A stretch of DNA of 64,000 nt from Mesorhabditis belari (GCA_958450365.1 CAUEEP010000742.1:110001-174000), one strand, 5' to 3'. Positions 34,201 through 45,461 are shown, counted from the stretch's first letter. The notes: generated by a model from the sequence alone, not told the origin. A program made the numbers and translations.

Positions 34201-37200
34201 TCCCTGATAAATCGCAATTCTCAAGTGATCAGTGAGAAGTTTCTTTTACAACTTTCTTCTCCACTCACCAATTTCCTCGATTAACGTCAAAATTTGGTTC
34301 TCCGACAGCAAAAGCTCTGCAAAAAGCCGTTCACGAGATAGAGTTTCGTTTTTTTGGAGTTTCTCTGGAGTTCATGATGCATTACATTATTGAATAATGG
34401 CATAAAACCGACCTTCAATCTTGCTAATGAGCAACTGAATAAGAGAACTTAAAGCAGGTGGGGGAAGAGCAAAGATTTGGGTGTCTTTTGAGACAACTCT
34501 TGGCATCACCGTTGAGAAAATCGACTCATAGTTGACGAGATCGCTCTTTTGAAGATATCCGCCTGAAATGGTGATTACTGTTTGAATATCATGTCAGATC
34601 GGATGTAATTCTACATAGTCAGGCTACTTAGCACTTGAATACTGTATCGAATCAAGCGCTTTACAGCTTTAACAGTTAATTTCATTGTTGGAATTGTTGG
34701 AGTTTTCGATTTTCTACTAACAAACCATTTGTTTTAACCTCTCGAACAATTTGATTGGCAATGTCGCCACGATAGAAGAGCTGTGATGGATCTCTTGAGG
34801 TGGCTATCTAAAGACTTGATAAGGCTATGGATTAGACTCAAAATATTAGATTGTTCGTTAAGTTTTTGAACACTTCATTTATTTAGAAATAATCAATTCA
34901 CCTATTGACCTACGATTTGCTTCTTTAGAAAGCCCTGATATTTTTCTAGCGATCGTTGAAATATTAAGAAATGTTTTATTTCTGATTTTTTTTTGTTCAA
35001 ACGTGCGAATTCGGCTTTGATTTAGACACTTTGGTCCAAAGAAATCGATTTCCTTGTCAAGGGGAAAAAGAACTGACGGACCGAAATCCTTGGGATGAAT
35101 CCAAAAATTCACTCCCTTCAGCACCCTTTTACAGGCACTTGGGATCCCATTTCGACCGGCGGAGAACCCGCCATTGCGGCCAGAATCCAGTTCCAGAAGC
35201 CGGAACTGGGTTTGCCAATTCTACAGCCGAAGTTAGTTTTGGGAAGCGGTGACCACATGGGGCAGACAACGGATTGGTTACCGGATGACCCAAAATGGAC
35301 GCTTCCGATTGGACGAGTCAAAAAAAAAAAAGACGATATCTGCTAATGTAGCGCAAAAAGTTTGGTTTATAACCAAATTTTCAGAGGTATCTGTTTAGCC
35401 AATTCTTTTATATCACCTTTTATCGAAGTTTACTCAAAACGAGCTTTTTGCGCTCGGATTTTCTTGGAAACGGGCCCAGATTGGCTTAAAAAGATAGAAA
35501 AGTCTACAATAAACATCTTTTATTTGAGGCAAACTGTAGGCTAATTGATAAACTTTTCATTTATAAACAGATTTATAAAAAAGTGTCGGACTTATCGGCT
35601 AACCTAATAGATTTAAGTCCAAACTCACCCTTCGCAACGTGTCCGCCAGCTGAAAATCGGTGACATTTGTTTTGTTTTGGCTGATGAGCGGTAGAAAATG
35701 TTTTCTATAAGGAATTTGTTTGACTTTTTAGTTGTTAAGGTAAAATCTATTTACTACCTCAAATTTTCATCTGCTTCAATCTCAGATCTCTTCGAGTGCA
35801 GCGCTTCAACAAAATTATCTGAAGCATAATGCATTTTTATGAGTGTTCTAAACTCACCAGATGGTTGGAAGCCCATTTGGAGCAATTCAATCGTGGGCAA
35901 AATCAGCTGAATTTACTTTTATAGGATTTGAAAGTTTTTGAACTACCTCTGTCCAAGTGGCCCTTCCCGATGGAAAACGGCGAAACGTTTGCCATAATGC
36001 GTGTAGGGTTCCCGGAATGGCTAGTGATGGATAGCCTAAAGAAGGGTGAGTAATAAAAGTAGGTAAATCTGCTAATGTTTATCATTGTAAACTCTCCTAA
36101 TGATTATCATTGTAAACTCTCCCAATGATCATCATTGTAAACTCTCCCACCGCATATGAAAATATTTCAACTCGAAACTCAATCCTTTGATGCAGTGAAT
36201 TCATTAAGCCTTGAATAAAAAAGTTGCAGACAATTTGAGAAAACAATTTCCATAATCAATTGCAAATCGAAGTGCTCACCAATAAATCTCCGCATCGGAT
36301 CTCCATTAAAAGTCGAATCAGTGACCGATTGGGGCGAGCAAGAAAGGCCGTTAATTGAGACAACCGAATTTGTTCGCCTAAACAATTTCTTTGTTATTTT
36401 TCGGAAATAATTTCAAGATACGGGTCAAATTTTGATGCTTTGATGAATGCGGAACCTATTATTCTGTGTAAATTTTGCTGATCCACTTATTCATTTGCTG
36501 AATAAAGTATACATTTACCTATCAGCAATGAGCGCTACCATCCCTCCACCCAATCCTCCTTGGTGTGGCTCCAAAGCACTCAAGCAAAACGAAATCCCAA
36601 TCGATGCTTCCATCGAATTTACACCTCTCATCAAGAGTTTTCTGAGAGTTTACTTAATAAACATGAAAAGAAAGTATCCTAAAGTCTCGAGTATAAGTTC
36701 ATCCAAGTATAAGTTCTACCTTAATTTACATTCGCTTTAATTGCTTTGAATTTCTTTTTGTTGGGTTTTTATTGTTATATAAACTTTTATTATTGTTCTT
36801 GGAGCGCGGGATACTACAGGGTGACAGCCTATCGCCATTGCTATTTGTTATGTGCATGGATACATCCAGACGATAGTGTTGAAGAAGACGCTGGAAAGCA
36901 TCTCTTTCGACCGTCGACGTGAACTTTGGCCGGATGAAGAGGCCAGGGAGGGATCCATAAGACTGAGCACCGGAGAGGAGCAGGGCGGACGCGCCGAGCC
37001 ACGCCCGGAGCAACAAATAACAGCATAAAATTGCTATAACCCTCAATAAATTTACTTCTATTATTGTTCTTAAAAAGCAAAAAAGTTATGCTGCAGCGGG
37101 GTTCGAACCCTCGACACGCCGCACCGGAGACAGCCGTCAATTTGCATGCGAAAACCAAACAGAACTTATACTCGCGACTTTAGGGTACTTGTTAATTATA

Positions 37201-38013
37201 GAAGAGTGTGAAAAATTTACTTTCCAATCTCAGAACAATGCTTGTTCGGAGTCAAGACGGTAAATCGTTGAAATTGTGGAACAATGGTGACTGAAGGAGG
37301 TGAGAGAGTTGTAGATGGTGCTAGAGAATCTATTAATGTAAAAATGTACACTTTCAAAGCTTACCAGGTGGTGGAGCTAAGGTAGTAATCACTCTTCTTG
37401 TTGGAGTGACCCAAGTCTCAAAAGTTGTCTCAATAGTAGGCTTTGGAGTGATGCGATTGCCGTTTAGGTCGAAAATTTCTGTAATAATGTAGTATATTAG
37501 ATATTAGACTATGCAAATAGTGTCTTAAAATTCAAACCTTCATCAGAATCATCAAAATCCAGAATTTGAGAAGATTTCTCTTCAACTTCGCTTTCCCCAT
37601 TCGACTTTTGCATTGTTTCCAAAGTCAACCAATTTTTCAGCTCTTTCTTTTCCTCCCGTTGCTCAATAGGACTTTTTGCAATTGGCAAATCCTAAAATTT
37701 TACTTTTCTCAAACTTTTTATAAGTCACTTTCCTGGAAAAAGTTTAGAAAATAATCCAAATCCTCTTCAACATCATTTCCCGTTTTATTGAGATGAGTGT
37801 AGTAAAGAAAAAGACCAAATGTGGCGAGGAGAAAGAGGAGAATCGCTGTGATCAACCATGGAACACCGCTAAAATTTTTTACTATTTTATTAGAACGATA
37901 TTTTGTTTAGCTAGCAGCTCCATATCTGTTTTTATCAACACTCACTTCTTTCGTAATTCCTTTAACTCGACATTGTCTAGCCGGCGGTTCACCGTGTATT
38001 TTTTCTTCACCAT
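31214..38013 (-). CDS. Gamma-glutamyltranspeptidase homologue, type II membrane, likely pseudoenzyme (about 670 aa)
   Basis: Minus-strand exons: 38013-37946, 37868-37729, 37691-37538, 37478-37365, 37329-37221, 36641-36519, 36377-36280, 36035-35947, 35906-35858, 35818-35758, 35704-35629, 34807-34726, 34562-34413, 34316-34269, 33902-33808, 33735-33653, 33608-33455, 31815-31738, 31660-31577, 31460-31374, 31282-31214. A short cytoplasmic tail and a signal anchor (GVPWLITAILLFLLATFGLF, about residues 24-43) precede a stalk of about 150 residues. The GGT fold follows: GGLGGGMVALIAD, LAIPGTLHALW, LFYRGDIANQIV, NGGYLQKSDLVNYES, VVDQDGNAVALSMSL, GILWNNGLAEFS, NCDPRE near the end. GGTs cleave glutathione outside the cell. 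Here the catalytic threonine, NARE arginine, PLSSM serines and Gly-Gly motif are all replaced. Exon 37868-37729 carries one surplus base (perhaps in the T5 run). The start codon is provisional, since an upstream exon is possible. Confidence 0.87.
31933..33415. repeat. Inverted repeat pair flanking the mariner MITE
   Basis: Left arm about 31933-32095 (CTAGGGCAGTTTTTTGCGT, CATAGTGAAAGTTTG, GCCGCCTCTACAGTGTACTTC) and right arm about 33293-33415 (GAAGTATACTGTAGAGGCGGC, AAGCTTTCACTATGAAATTC, ACTGCCCTAGG) are reverse complements. The left arm has an extra internal stretch rich in ACGACG/GACGTCG. All of this lies in the intron between 33455 and 31815. Confidence 0.75.
32250..32771. mobile_element. 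Mariner-derived MITE in a GGT-like intron
   Basis: Termini TTAGGTTGATGCAAAAGTC and GACTTTTGCATCAACCTAA form perfect inverted repeats continuing about 40 bp (CTTTTTCATTTTTTTCGTACTTC). TTAGGTTGxTGCAAAAGT is the classical mariner end. It lacks transposase. An inward segment reading IIGLSNAINRCSIGAF (about 32665-32712) resembles ISGLSKEANRRSIGEL on the minus strand at about 34885-34935, so a relative lies in another intron of the same gene. Confidence 0.85.
34840..35570. other. GGT-like intron with a mariner-MITE relative and a GC-richer open segment
   Basis: The intron 34808-35628 begins with an element related to the one at 32250 (TTAGATTGTTCGTTAAG end). It also contains a GC-richer stretch (about 35065-35330) open on the plus strand for about 80 codons (GGEPAIAARIQFQKPELG...). 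I do not recognise that peptide. It may be a fragment of a mobile element or captured exon. Confidence 0.35.
36796..37150. mobile_element. Non-LTR retrotransposon RT fragment with tRNA-like box B, in a GGT-like intron
   Basis: On the plus strand, 36802-36873 encodes ERGILQGDSLSPLLFVMCMD, the reverse-transcriptase block (RGxxQGDxxSPLLF) of LINE-type elements, followed immediately by stops. About 200 bp downstream GGGGTTCGAACCC (about 37096) is a palindromic box B-like motif. Only this short RT piece survives. It is inserted between exons 36641 and 37221 of the GGT-like gene. Confidence 0.7.
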
Positions 38014-38674
38014 TTCATTTTCCTAGAAAGATTTTTAAGAATTTTAACTGAAAAAAAAGAGATCAATAGCTTAAAGAATTGTGGTATTGAAAAGAAAACT
38101 TGGGGTGTTAGGAATGAGTTTTGAAATGACCATAGAAAAAAACGAGTGCAATGAGTCGACTCAAATAACCCATCGTAATATTTGGGGGTTTTTTACGAGA
38201 GTCAGTGTTCGTTACTGAAAAAGAAAACGATCGGGAAATGAATGTGAGAAAAGCTAAACAAAGAATGGTTGAACGGGGAAATGGTTTAGGGTTATGGATA
38301 GGGAAATGGACGAAGCGTTTGAAGGGAATAATTTAGTTTAAACACGTCTTGAAGAGTTTCCTGAAAATAAACGTTTAATCAGTTTCTCGAATTTGAAATT
38401 GTTCCTAAACTTCTAGTAAATTGTGGTACTTTTAAAGATCTGGCACCAGATTGAGGGTAGATCTAGCATCATTTGAGTACTTGTTGATTACCATTGTTCA
38501 AACTTGGACTCTATTACCATTGTTCAAACTGCCAAGTTAATCAAGATGAGAGTACAGACAAGTTTGGCACATACTGGTGTCTAAGTTTTCTACAAGACTC
38601 AGCTAGAATTTATCAGCTTTCTACTAGTTTCCATAAGTAAACAACTCTTCTACTACAGACTGGCTCACTTCAGA

Positions 38675-39302
38675 GAGCCAAGATTCGCCAAAGTTCGGCC
38701 AATCGTTCTGATTTTTCTGGTGGTAAATCTTAAGTATTTCTCCTGCAACGGTACCCATTATTTAATCGATTCAACCTTTAAACTTTTTTATATAACCTTT
38801 CAAAATTGTAAGCCAACTTTCGCTCGGCACGCTACTCATTTATGGGATTTTTTTTGAGAACGATCTTGTCAAAATCTCTTTGAGATTGAATTTATTATGT
38901 TAATAAAAAAATTCCACATGCTCTACGCAATTTTAGTGCAAAAATTCTTGAGAAATCCCATCAAAACTCACTTAATATCATCTGTTTTCACTGGGCATTC
39001 AGAGAAGCCACTAAAAAACAAGAAAATCTTATTTTTTTTTTAAGTTTATAGCTTTTAAATTTTATAAGAAAATATTGATTTATTGAAAATCATTAAAATT
39101 TAAAAGACTTTTTATTAAAAGAACTTTTAAAATTCATAAATGAGTAAGGCAAGCGAAAGTTGGCTCTCAACTTTGGAAGGTTATATAGAAAAGTTGAAAG
39201 ATTGAATCAATTAGATAATAGAGACAGAAGACATACTGAAAATTTGAAAAAAATTCAGAAATCAGAACGATTAGCTGAATTTTGGCGAATCTTGGCTTTC
39301 TA
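38675..39302. mobile_element. Large fold-back element (about 630 bp)
   Basis: The left arm (about 38675-38848: AGCCAAGATTCGCCAAAG, ATCGTTCTGATTTTTCTG, ACCTTTCAAAATTG, CCAACTTTCGCT, CTCATTTATG) is complementary to the right arm (about 39134-39302: CATAAATGAG, GCGAAAGTTGG, AGAAATCAGAACGATTAG, TTTGGCGAATCTTGGCTTTC). The arms are diverged, so this is an old copy. Confidence 0.7.
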
Positions 39303-39799
39303 AAGTGCGCTATAATTGTGGACAAAAAAGGGTGAAGTCTAGCAAAATAGTAAATTGAGGGAATACGGTTTTTTCTTGAAAACATAGGTCATAGTAGTCC
39401 ACCAAAAAATGTGCTTTCTGTGGGAGAAAAGAGCGGTTTGTTGTGGTTTCCCGCAGCAGCCGTGTTTTGTGTGTGTGTGTGTAGATCCGATCCAATCAGC
39501 GGAAAATTTCTGGACGAGAAGAGTGTCAGGTGTGTGAGTGAAACTCGGAAAGGAAAAGGCAATGGGACACCTGACAGAAAGCAACCTTCTCTAGGCCCCA
39601 AAATCACCCATGAATCCCCAAAAGATCCAGATTTATTGCTTGACAATCGCTTTCTTGCATTGAATGAATGTAATCGGATAAAACAAGAAAAAGGGTTAGG
39701 AATGGATTGAAATCAAGCATCCGTTTTGTGTTTTTGGTTTAGAAAAAGTGAAAAAACTCTGTCAGAAAGTGAAAAAGATTTGGAAAAGATTTAAAAAAG

Positions 39800-39875
39800 G
39801 TAAGAATACCTTCTACAATAAAAAAGGTAACAATACCTTCTACAATAAAAAAGGTAGCAATACCTTCTACATTGT
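39800..39875. repeat. 27-bp tandem array
   Basis: Three units of AAGGTAACAATACCTTCTAC with an AATAAAA spacer. Each unit is itself palindromic (GGTA...TACC). Confidence 0.85.
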
Positions 39876-40195
39876 TCCTATCATTTTCTACATATATTCC
39901 CATCATTTTCTTTGAAAACTTTTGCCTCAAGTCTCAAAAAAACTTCTGAATTCAGAGTTCATTTTTCAATAAGCTCTTTGCTTACAGTATTTGCTATTTT
40001 TTTATTGAATCTCTTTTTCCATTTGGATTGGAATTTTGCGATAGCGCGATTTAGACGTATTTTCCGCCGGAAGAGCACTTTGTTCTTTGAAAAACAATAA
40101 TTTTCGAGACAAATTGGAACCTGAGTGTTCAAAAGTTCAGCAATTTCCGATTGGATTTTGCTTTCCACCAAATAAGAGATGTGTTGCTTAGGCTT

Positions 40196-40563
40196 AGGCT
40201 TAGGCTTAGGCTCAGGCTTAGGCTCAGGCTTAGGCTTAGGCTAGGCCAGGCTAGGCTAGGCAGGCTAGGCAGGCAGGCTCAGGCAGGCTGGACTAGTGCG
40301 TAGGCTAGCGGCTTGCGCCAGCATAAGTCATTTGGGTTGGGCTGAACCCCACTTTTTAGGCTTAGGCTTAGGCTTAGGCTTGGACTTAGTGCGAGACTAG
40401 GCAACGCACTAAGTCTATTTGGGTTTGGGCTGAACCCCCATTTTTTTAGGCTTAGGCTTAGGCTTAGGCTTGGACTTAGTGCGAAGACTAGCGGCTAACG
40501 CCGCGCACTAAGTCTATTTGGGTTTGGGCTGAACCCCCATTTTTTAGGCTTAGGCTTAGGCAA
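40196..40563. repeat. Interstitial telomere-like (TTAGGC)n blocks in an about 95-bp higher-order repeat
   Basis: TTAGGC is the nematode telomere unit. A first block (40196-40290) degrades into CTCAGGC/CTAGGC variants. Then a compound unit repeats about three times: short TTAGGC run, TTGGACTTAGTGCGA, a small palindrome around GACTAG...GCACTAAGTC, TATTTGGGTTTGGGCTGAACCCCCATTTTTT. The same compound unit occurs in reverse orientation at about 62960-63100. Confidence 0.9.
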
Positions 40564-41318
40564 CACAGAACAAGTTTATACTGAAAAAAAGTTCTCAAAT
40601 TATAGAAATATAAATAAGAAATTGAAAAAGTAACAGTTTTTAACTTGAAAATTTCATAACTTGCAGTCTGATGATGATTTTTTCGCCAATATTTGACTTT
40701 TAACTCGGCCACCGATTCTGTGAATCGCTTTATTGGCGTTGAGGATTTGCTGGGCTTTTTCAAACTTTAGAGAATCGTGAAACTCAAGGCTTTACGTAAA
40801 TTTAGATTGAAAGCGTGAAACTGACGGTTTTACTTAAATTTAGATTGGAAAAGACTTAAAATCAAAAATGAAATTACTTTAATTGCTGAAATTACTCTTC
40901 GCAAAACTCAATTGTGCAGTAGATTTCATCAATTTTTTGTTGTTTTCCTGGAAATTTAAAGCTTTATCAACCCCAAAGGCCTTCGATCCTAAGCCCTATG
41001 TTCTGACTTGTCCACTCGAAAACCGATGTTCCGATAAGATGCATCAGCTACCGCTTCTCGCTTGCACACTTCAATTTCGGTAATATGTGCTCTGGTGTGA
41101 CTCTATTTTATTATACCAGGCCTCTAGGCCCATTTTTTGCGAAATAGCCACTTCAACCCGTTATCTTTTTCTCTTCATTGACGGAGTTATCTCTGGAGTT
41201 TTCACTCTCCGGAAAGGATTCCTTTTCAGGTCCACCCACTCCCACTTCATATAAAGCTAAAGACAGCTGGGTGTTTATTTTCTTGAATCTTTGAAACACT
41301 TTGTATTAGCTATTTATC

Positions 41319-42512
41319 ATGGAACAAGTTCATAAATCGGTTATCCCGACAATTTCTGCCTCAATCTCCGAAAAGCATGAGCCGAGCCCGGCCACCTCGA
41401 TGGAGTCGATTCTATGGGATGAGAAGAAACAGGTGAGCACAAAACATAGAAAAAAAATAATCGTTGAAAAGCTTAATATTGAAGATTCCTTGGATGAGTT
41501 AGCAAAGTTAAACTCCGAATGTTGAAGTTAAACAGTACTTTTTCGTTCTACCATTTTGTGAACTTATGCTAGCCAACTTCTTACTCAAATATATCCTAAA
41601 ATTAAATCTAAAAATTTTCTTCTCTCAAGATTCAGTTGTTTTCCAACTTTTAAGAGCAGACATCATTTCAAAACTTTCCCTTTCATAAGTGCTTGTTTGT
41701 TTTTTGGCATAATCGTCAACAATCGCTTATCGAAATAACCTTTATCTATTGGTAAACCATGCAAAAGTGACTTAAAAGTGAAATAAACCAAATCAGTAAA
41801 CAGCTTTCTTACTTGATCAATTTTTAGAGGCCTCGTTCGCTTCGATCGGTGACATTCACGGGAGCAACGGTGATCCGAATCACGAGAGATGATGATGAGA
41901 AAGGGGAAATGACACAGTTGAATGCGGGTCAGTTGGAAAGTATTTGAAAATTCTTCAAAAGGTGTCCAAGGCAGCGGTGGCCGACTGGGTAGGAGTCCTG
42001 CATCCTAGTCAGGTGGTCAATCCCGCGATCTCGATCGAGGGCGCGATCGAGGGCTCGATCCCGGTGCTAGATCAATACATCTTTTTTCCAGATATAGGTT
42101 TTTCCTTCCCTAGGGCTTAGGCTTTAGCCTGCTTTTTTTTATTGTTTGTACCACATTATTAAATGTGGTTCAATCCACAATACATGTGTTTTTAAACAAA
42201 TAGATGACTTGAACTAATAGAAGTTACAAAAACTGTTAAAAGGTAAACTTAATGAGTGAATTTTGTTACTCCTAGTGGGAAAACGTTTCCAGTGAGTCTT
42301 TTCACATGTCTTAATCTTAACTCAATAAAATTTTATTACTTGGTTTACAGAAATTAAAGAAATTCAACTGTTCAAACTTTTGTGATGAATCAATTTTAGT
42401 TGAACCACCGCGCCGAGCTAGCTTCTATGTGAAAATCGTGACGATTATCTTCCTCAATTTGGTCGCCGCTTCTCTTGTCCTCATTTTTGTTCTCTCAAAG
42501 AAGCACAACTGA
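41319..42512 (+). CDS. Small single-pass membrane protein, function unknown (108 aa)
   Basis: Three exons, 41319-41432, 41828-41927, 42400-42512, give 327 nt with consistent phases and GT/AG ends. The N-terminus (MEQVHKSVIPTISASISEKH) is hydrophilic and serine-rich. The middle includes RPRSLRSVTFTGATVIRITRDDD. One C-terminal hydrophobic helix (IVTIIFLNLVAASLVLIFVL) ends in SKKHN before the stop. No signal peptide is visible, so a tail-anchored or type II-like topology with a cytoplasmic N-terminus is likely. I recognise no family. Intron 2 contains a tRNA-like sequence. A TATAAAG box-like motif lies at about 41251. Confidence 0.75.
41970..42075 (+). tRNA. tRNA-like (class II, Ser/Leu type) pseudogene or SINE head
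   Basis: Box A-like GGTGGCCGACTGGGTAGG and box B-like GGGCTCGATCCCG are present with a long variable region that contains a partly duplicated CGCGATC/TCGATCGAGGG. The anticodon stem is imperfect and no acceptor stem of seven pairs forms, so I treat it as degenerate. It lies in intron 2 of the small membrane-protein gene. Confidence 0.5.
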
Positions 42513-43179
42513 TTTTTCAATCAGGATTTTTAAGTGAACCCAAATCTGTACATACCAATACTATTAAAGAAACTAGACTTTTTGCAAGAAAATTCGCTGA
42601 CTTTTTTTTCATGATTGCGATTGGGCTGATTGCGTCACTTTTTCATTCAACTTTCACCCAAAAAAAAAATCTTACTCTTACGGGTTCTTGATGGCGGGTT
42701 TGGTGCTTCTTTTCTTTTTTCACTTGTGACATCTTTCCAAATGTTTTCTAAATATTTTTTTTTGTGATCTTTTAATGAATCACCCCTTTTTATGCCCAAT
42801 CATCATTTGGTTTTTTGATAAAAATGGTGAATTTTACAAAAAACAAGAAGAGATTTTACGATTCTTTCTGATTTTTTTTTCTATTTCTTGTGATAAAAGA
42901 ATTCTTTTTTGTCGTAAAATCATTTGGCTCAAAGGTTGACCTCAATAATTTGACAAAAAGGATTGTAAAAGAGAAAAGTTGAACACCAAAAAGATAATGG
43001 GAAAATTCCGAATCACAATGTTTCGGAGAGAAAAAACGGAAATGATCCCCAAGGGAAATTGCAAGTAACAAAGGAAATAACAATGTTTAATGCGTGCAGC
43101 ATAGAAGATGAGCTGTACGCCAGGCCAGATTCATGGCTGGATTCTGGTGGGGACTTTTTCCGGAAGAGACTGGCAGTAA

Positions 43180-43950
43180 AATGCTAGGCCAGGTGGTCTA
43201 ACTATCAACCTAGCCCAAAAAAATCTTTGAAGCAATCCTGGCAAGAGTGTTGAATAGAATTTTTAATTGTCAAGCTAATCAAAACGTATTTCCGAAGTCG
43301 AGCACACTAAGGCCGACCGGTCATTTTCGAAGATCGACGAGGGAAGGCTTAGATCACCAAGCTCCGAAGATTTTTCGCGCTCCCAATTTTTAAACGTGTT
43401 TTTAAACGGGTTAAAGGCCCTGTTGAGTTGATTTTAAAACTGGATTTTGCTCAGAATTTTGCATAGAATCCGATGCACTATGCACTAGGTCTCGTAGCTT
43501 AACTCGATGCGAAGTTAAAACAGTTTTCTAGTAAGATAAATGAATTGCTTTCAGGAGATTTGTTTGAAGCTTTTTCAAAAGTTTTGCAAAAAATTCGAGC
43601 AATTAAAAGCGGTACATTTTGAAAGTTAAAGTGACATTGTAACAAATGTATGAAGTACTTTTACTTAAATTCATTTTCTAATTGAATAAGTCTCAAGTTA
43701 TCAAATGAAATACGATTTTTTTAGATAGCCTAATAATTTCTCTTGAAAATAACTTTTGAAAGTTTTTGAAAAGCTTTGTTTTAAAGGTTTTTCATTAAGC
43801 TGAATGTTCAAAAACGACATGATTTGAACCGTTTCTTTTAATGAAAGCTCAATGTTTAAATTCTATTCAACACTCTTGCCAGGATTGCTTCAAAGATGTT
43901 TTTTTTTTTGGGTCAGGCTGATAGTTAGACCACCTGGCCTAGCATGAAGC
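43180..43950. repeat. Inverted repeat pair enclosing about 600 bp, interrupted by a family A end
   Basis: The left arm about 43182-43265 (TGCTAGGCCAGGTGGTCTAAC, AATCCTGGCAAGAGTGTTG) is the reverse complement of the right arm about 43860-43945. The arms are about 85 bp. The family A MITE begins right after the right arm. AAGCTGAATGTTCAAAAACGA(C/T)ATGATTTGAAC occurs at about 43797 and 44176, on either side of that MITE. Confidence 0.75.
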
Positions 43951-43958
43951 TGAATGTG

Positions 43959-44178
43959 GGGGTGGCCCAAATACGACCTTTTTTTTGCTGGAAAAGGCCT
44001 TAGGAAAGGTCGTAGAGCTTCAAAATGTTGTCATAGAAGGGAATCGTATGCGTAGATTCCGAATTTCGACAAATCAGACCTCGCTGACACGTCAAATTTG
44101 GGCTAAAAGGCGAAAGCTACGCAACTTAACGCTTTTCCGCAGTCGCATTTGTTCGGTCGCATTTGTCCCACCCCCGCT
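43959..44178. mobile_element. MITE/fold-back family A, deleted copy 3
   Basis: Starts GGGGGTGGCCCAAATACGACC and ends GGTCGCATTTGTCCCACCCCC. The left arm is nearly identical to the copy at 1878, and the right arm is almost entirely missing. Confidence 0.85.
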
Positions 44179-45461
44179 GAATGTTCAAAAACGATATGAT
44201 TTGAACAGTTTCTTTCAATGAAACTTATTTTATTTAAAAAAAAAGATAGCTCACAAAAAGTCTGTTCTAAAAAGAAAACAAATAATCGGTTTAGTGGTTT
44301 TCCTTATGTATTCATTTTTCATTATTTTTAAAAACCCCAATTCGCACATTATTCGAAGATACTAATTGTTTCAATAAAAAGTAAAGAATAAATTGTGAAT
44401 TGATTCCTTTTCTCACTCTCCGAACCTTAGTGTGCTTTTGAAAGCGTTTCTGCCCTTTCAAATTTCGATCGTGGATTCTCGTCTCTTTGCCCCATCTTTC
44501 CCCACTCGTTTTCCCCTTTCCCCATCCCGTTTTTCCTCTCTTTTTGCCGCCATATTGATCCAAATTTTTTTTCCCGGTTTTTCCGCTTTCCGAGTTTTTC
44601 TTTTCGTCTTTTTTTTTGTTGTTTCGTTTCTGGTGGCCTTTTCTTTTCTCCCCAATCTTTTCCCCCAAATTCAAACTGACTCATTTTTGAAATTTCCCCA
44701 TATTTCATTTCTTTATCGAAAATAAAAAGCTGAAATTTTTGAAAGTTGAAATTTCAGCTAAAACTTTCATTCTGAAGACTTTGAAAATTTCAAAATTTAG
44801 CTAAAAAATTGCAGAAAAATCTCAGAGAAGTTTGATTTTTCGTTTTCGAAATTTTTTTAATATTTGTAGTTTGAGTTCTATGTCAGCCAAATGCAGGGAA
44901 ATTTTGAAATTCACCACAAAAAGTGATCAATTTGATAACTATAGCTTTTCAAATAGCAAATTGAAAGAACTTTTTGTTCTCTGATCAAGAGCAGCTATTC
45001 TAAAAGTAAACTTTTCTCACAAAAGATTCGAATACTTCACATTTTAAAATTTTTTCTTTCATTTTCTTTCAAACAATCCATTAAAAATGTTCAAAAGCTT
45101 CAGAACTTTTGAGCTAATCAAATCTTAGTGTGTTTTTTTTAGTGTTTTCTAAAAAAAAATATTACAAAAATGAAATCCTATTTTTGAAATTCGGTTTTGA
45201 AAAATCAATCCTGAACTTTCGAGGAAGTTTGCTTGCCTTTGAAACTTTGAAAACTCAAAAACTCACTATTTTTTCACGATAAAGTTTAGAAATAAGCAAC
45301 TTTTCTTTCATTTCTACAATTGAATCTCTCTATAAAGAAATGAAAGGGAGCAACAAATGTTTCCTTTATATAAAGCCTTCCGTTATAAAGCTTAACATCG
45401 TCCGGGACCAAAATTCCATTTCGTTATATAGAGCTCCGTTTTATTGAGAGTCGACTGTACT

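Larger units (their letters stand above)
38014..41318. other. Divergent intergenic region (GGT-like start / 41.3 kb gene start)
   Basis: Contents are a large fold-back (38675-39302), a short GT run (39469-39481), a 27-bp tandem array (39800-39875), and telomere-like blocks (40196-40563). A possible open exon-like stretch at about 40970-41083 (ending TLQFR before GTAATA) is too weak to call. No gene could be supported. Confidence 0.5.

Noticed and set aside
33926..34207. Open frames between two GGT-like exons (34316-34269 and 33902-33808)
   Set aside because: The flanking exons join directly in correct phase (I-A-DPRF), so this stretch is intron. The GC-rich part suggested coding but is unnecessary.
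35031..35346. GC-richer open segment in a GGT-like intron (both strands)
   Set aside because: Peptide not recognised and the intron is bounded by consistent GGT exons. Kept only as an unexplained segment.
44312..44725. Overlapping open frames on both strands (basic KKR-rich on minus, F/S/P-rich on plus)
   Set aside because: They lie on a strand-asymmetric pyrimidine-rich tract. The composition explains the absence of stops, and there are no splice signals or domain.
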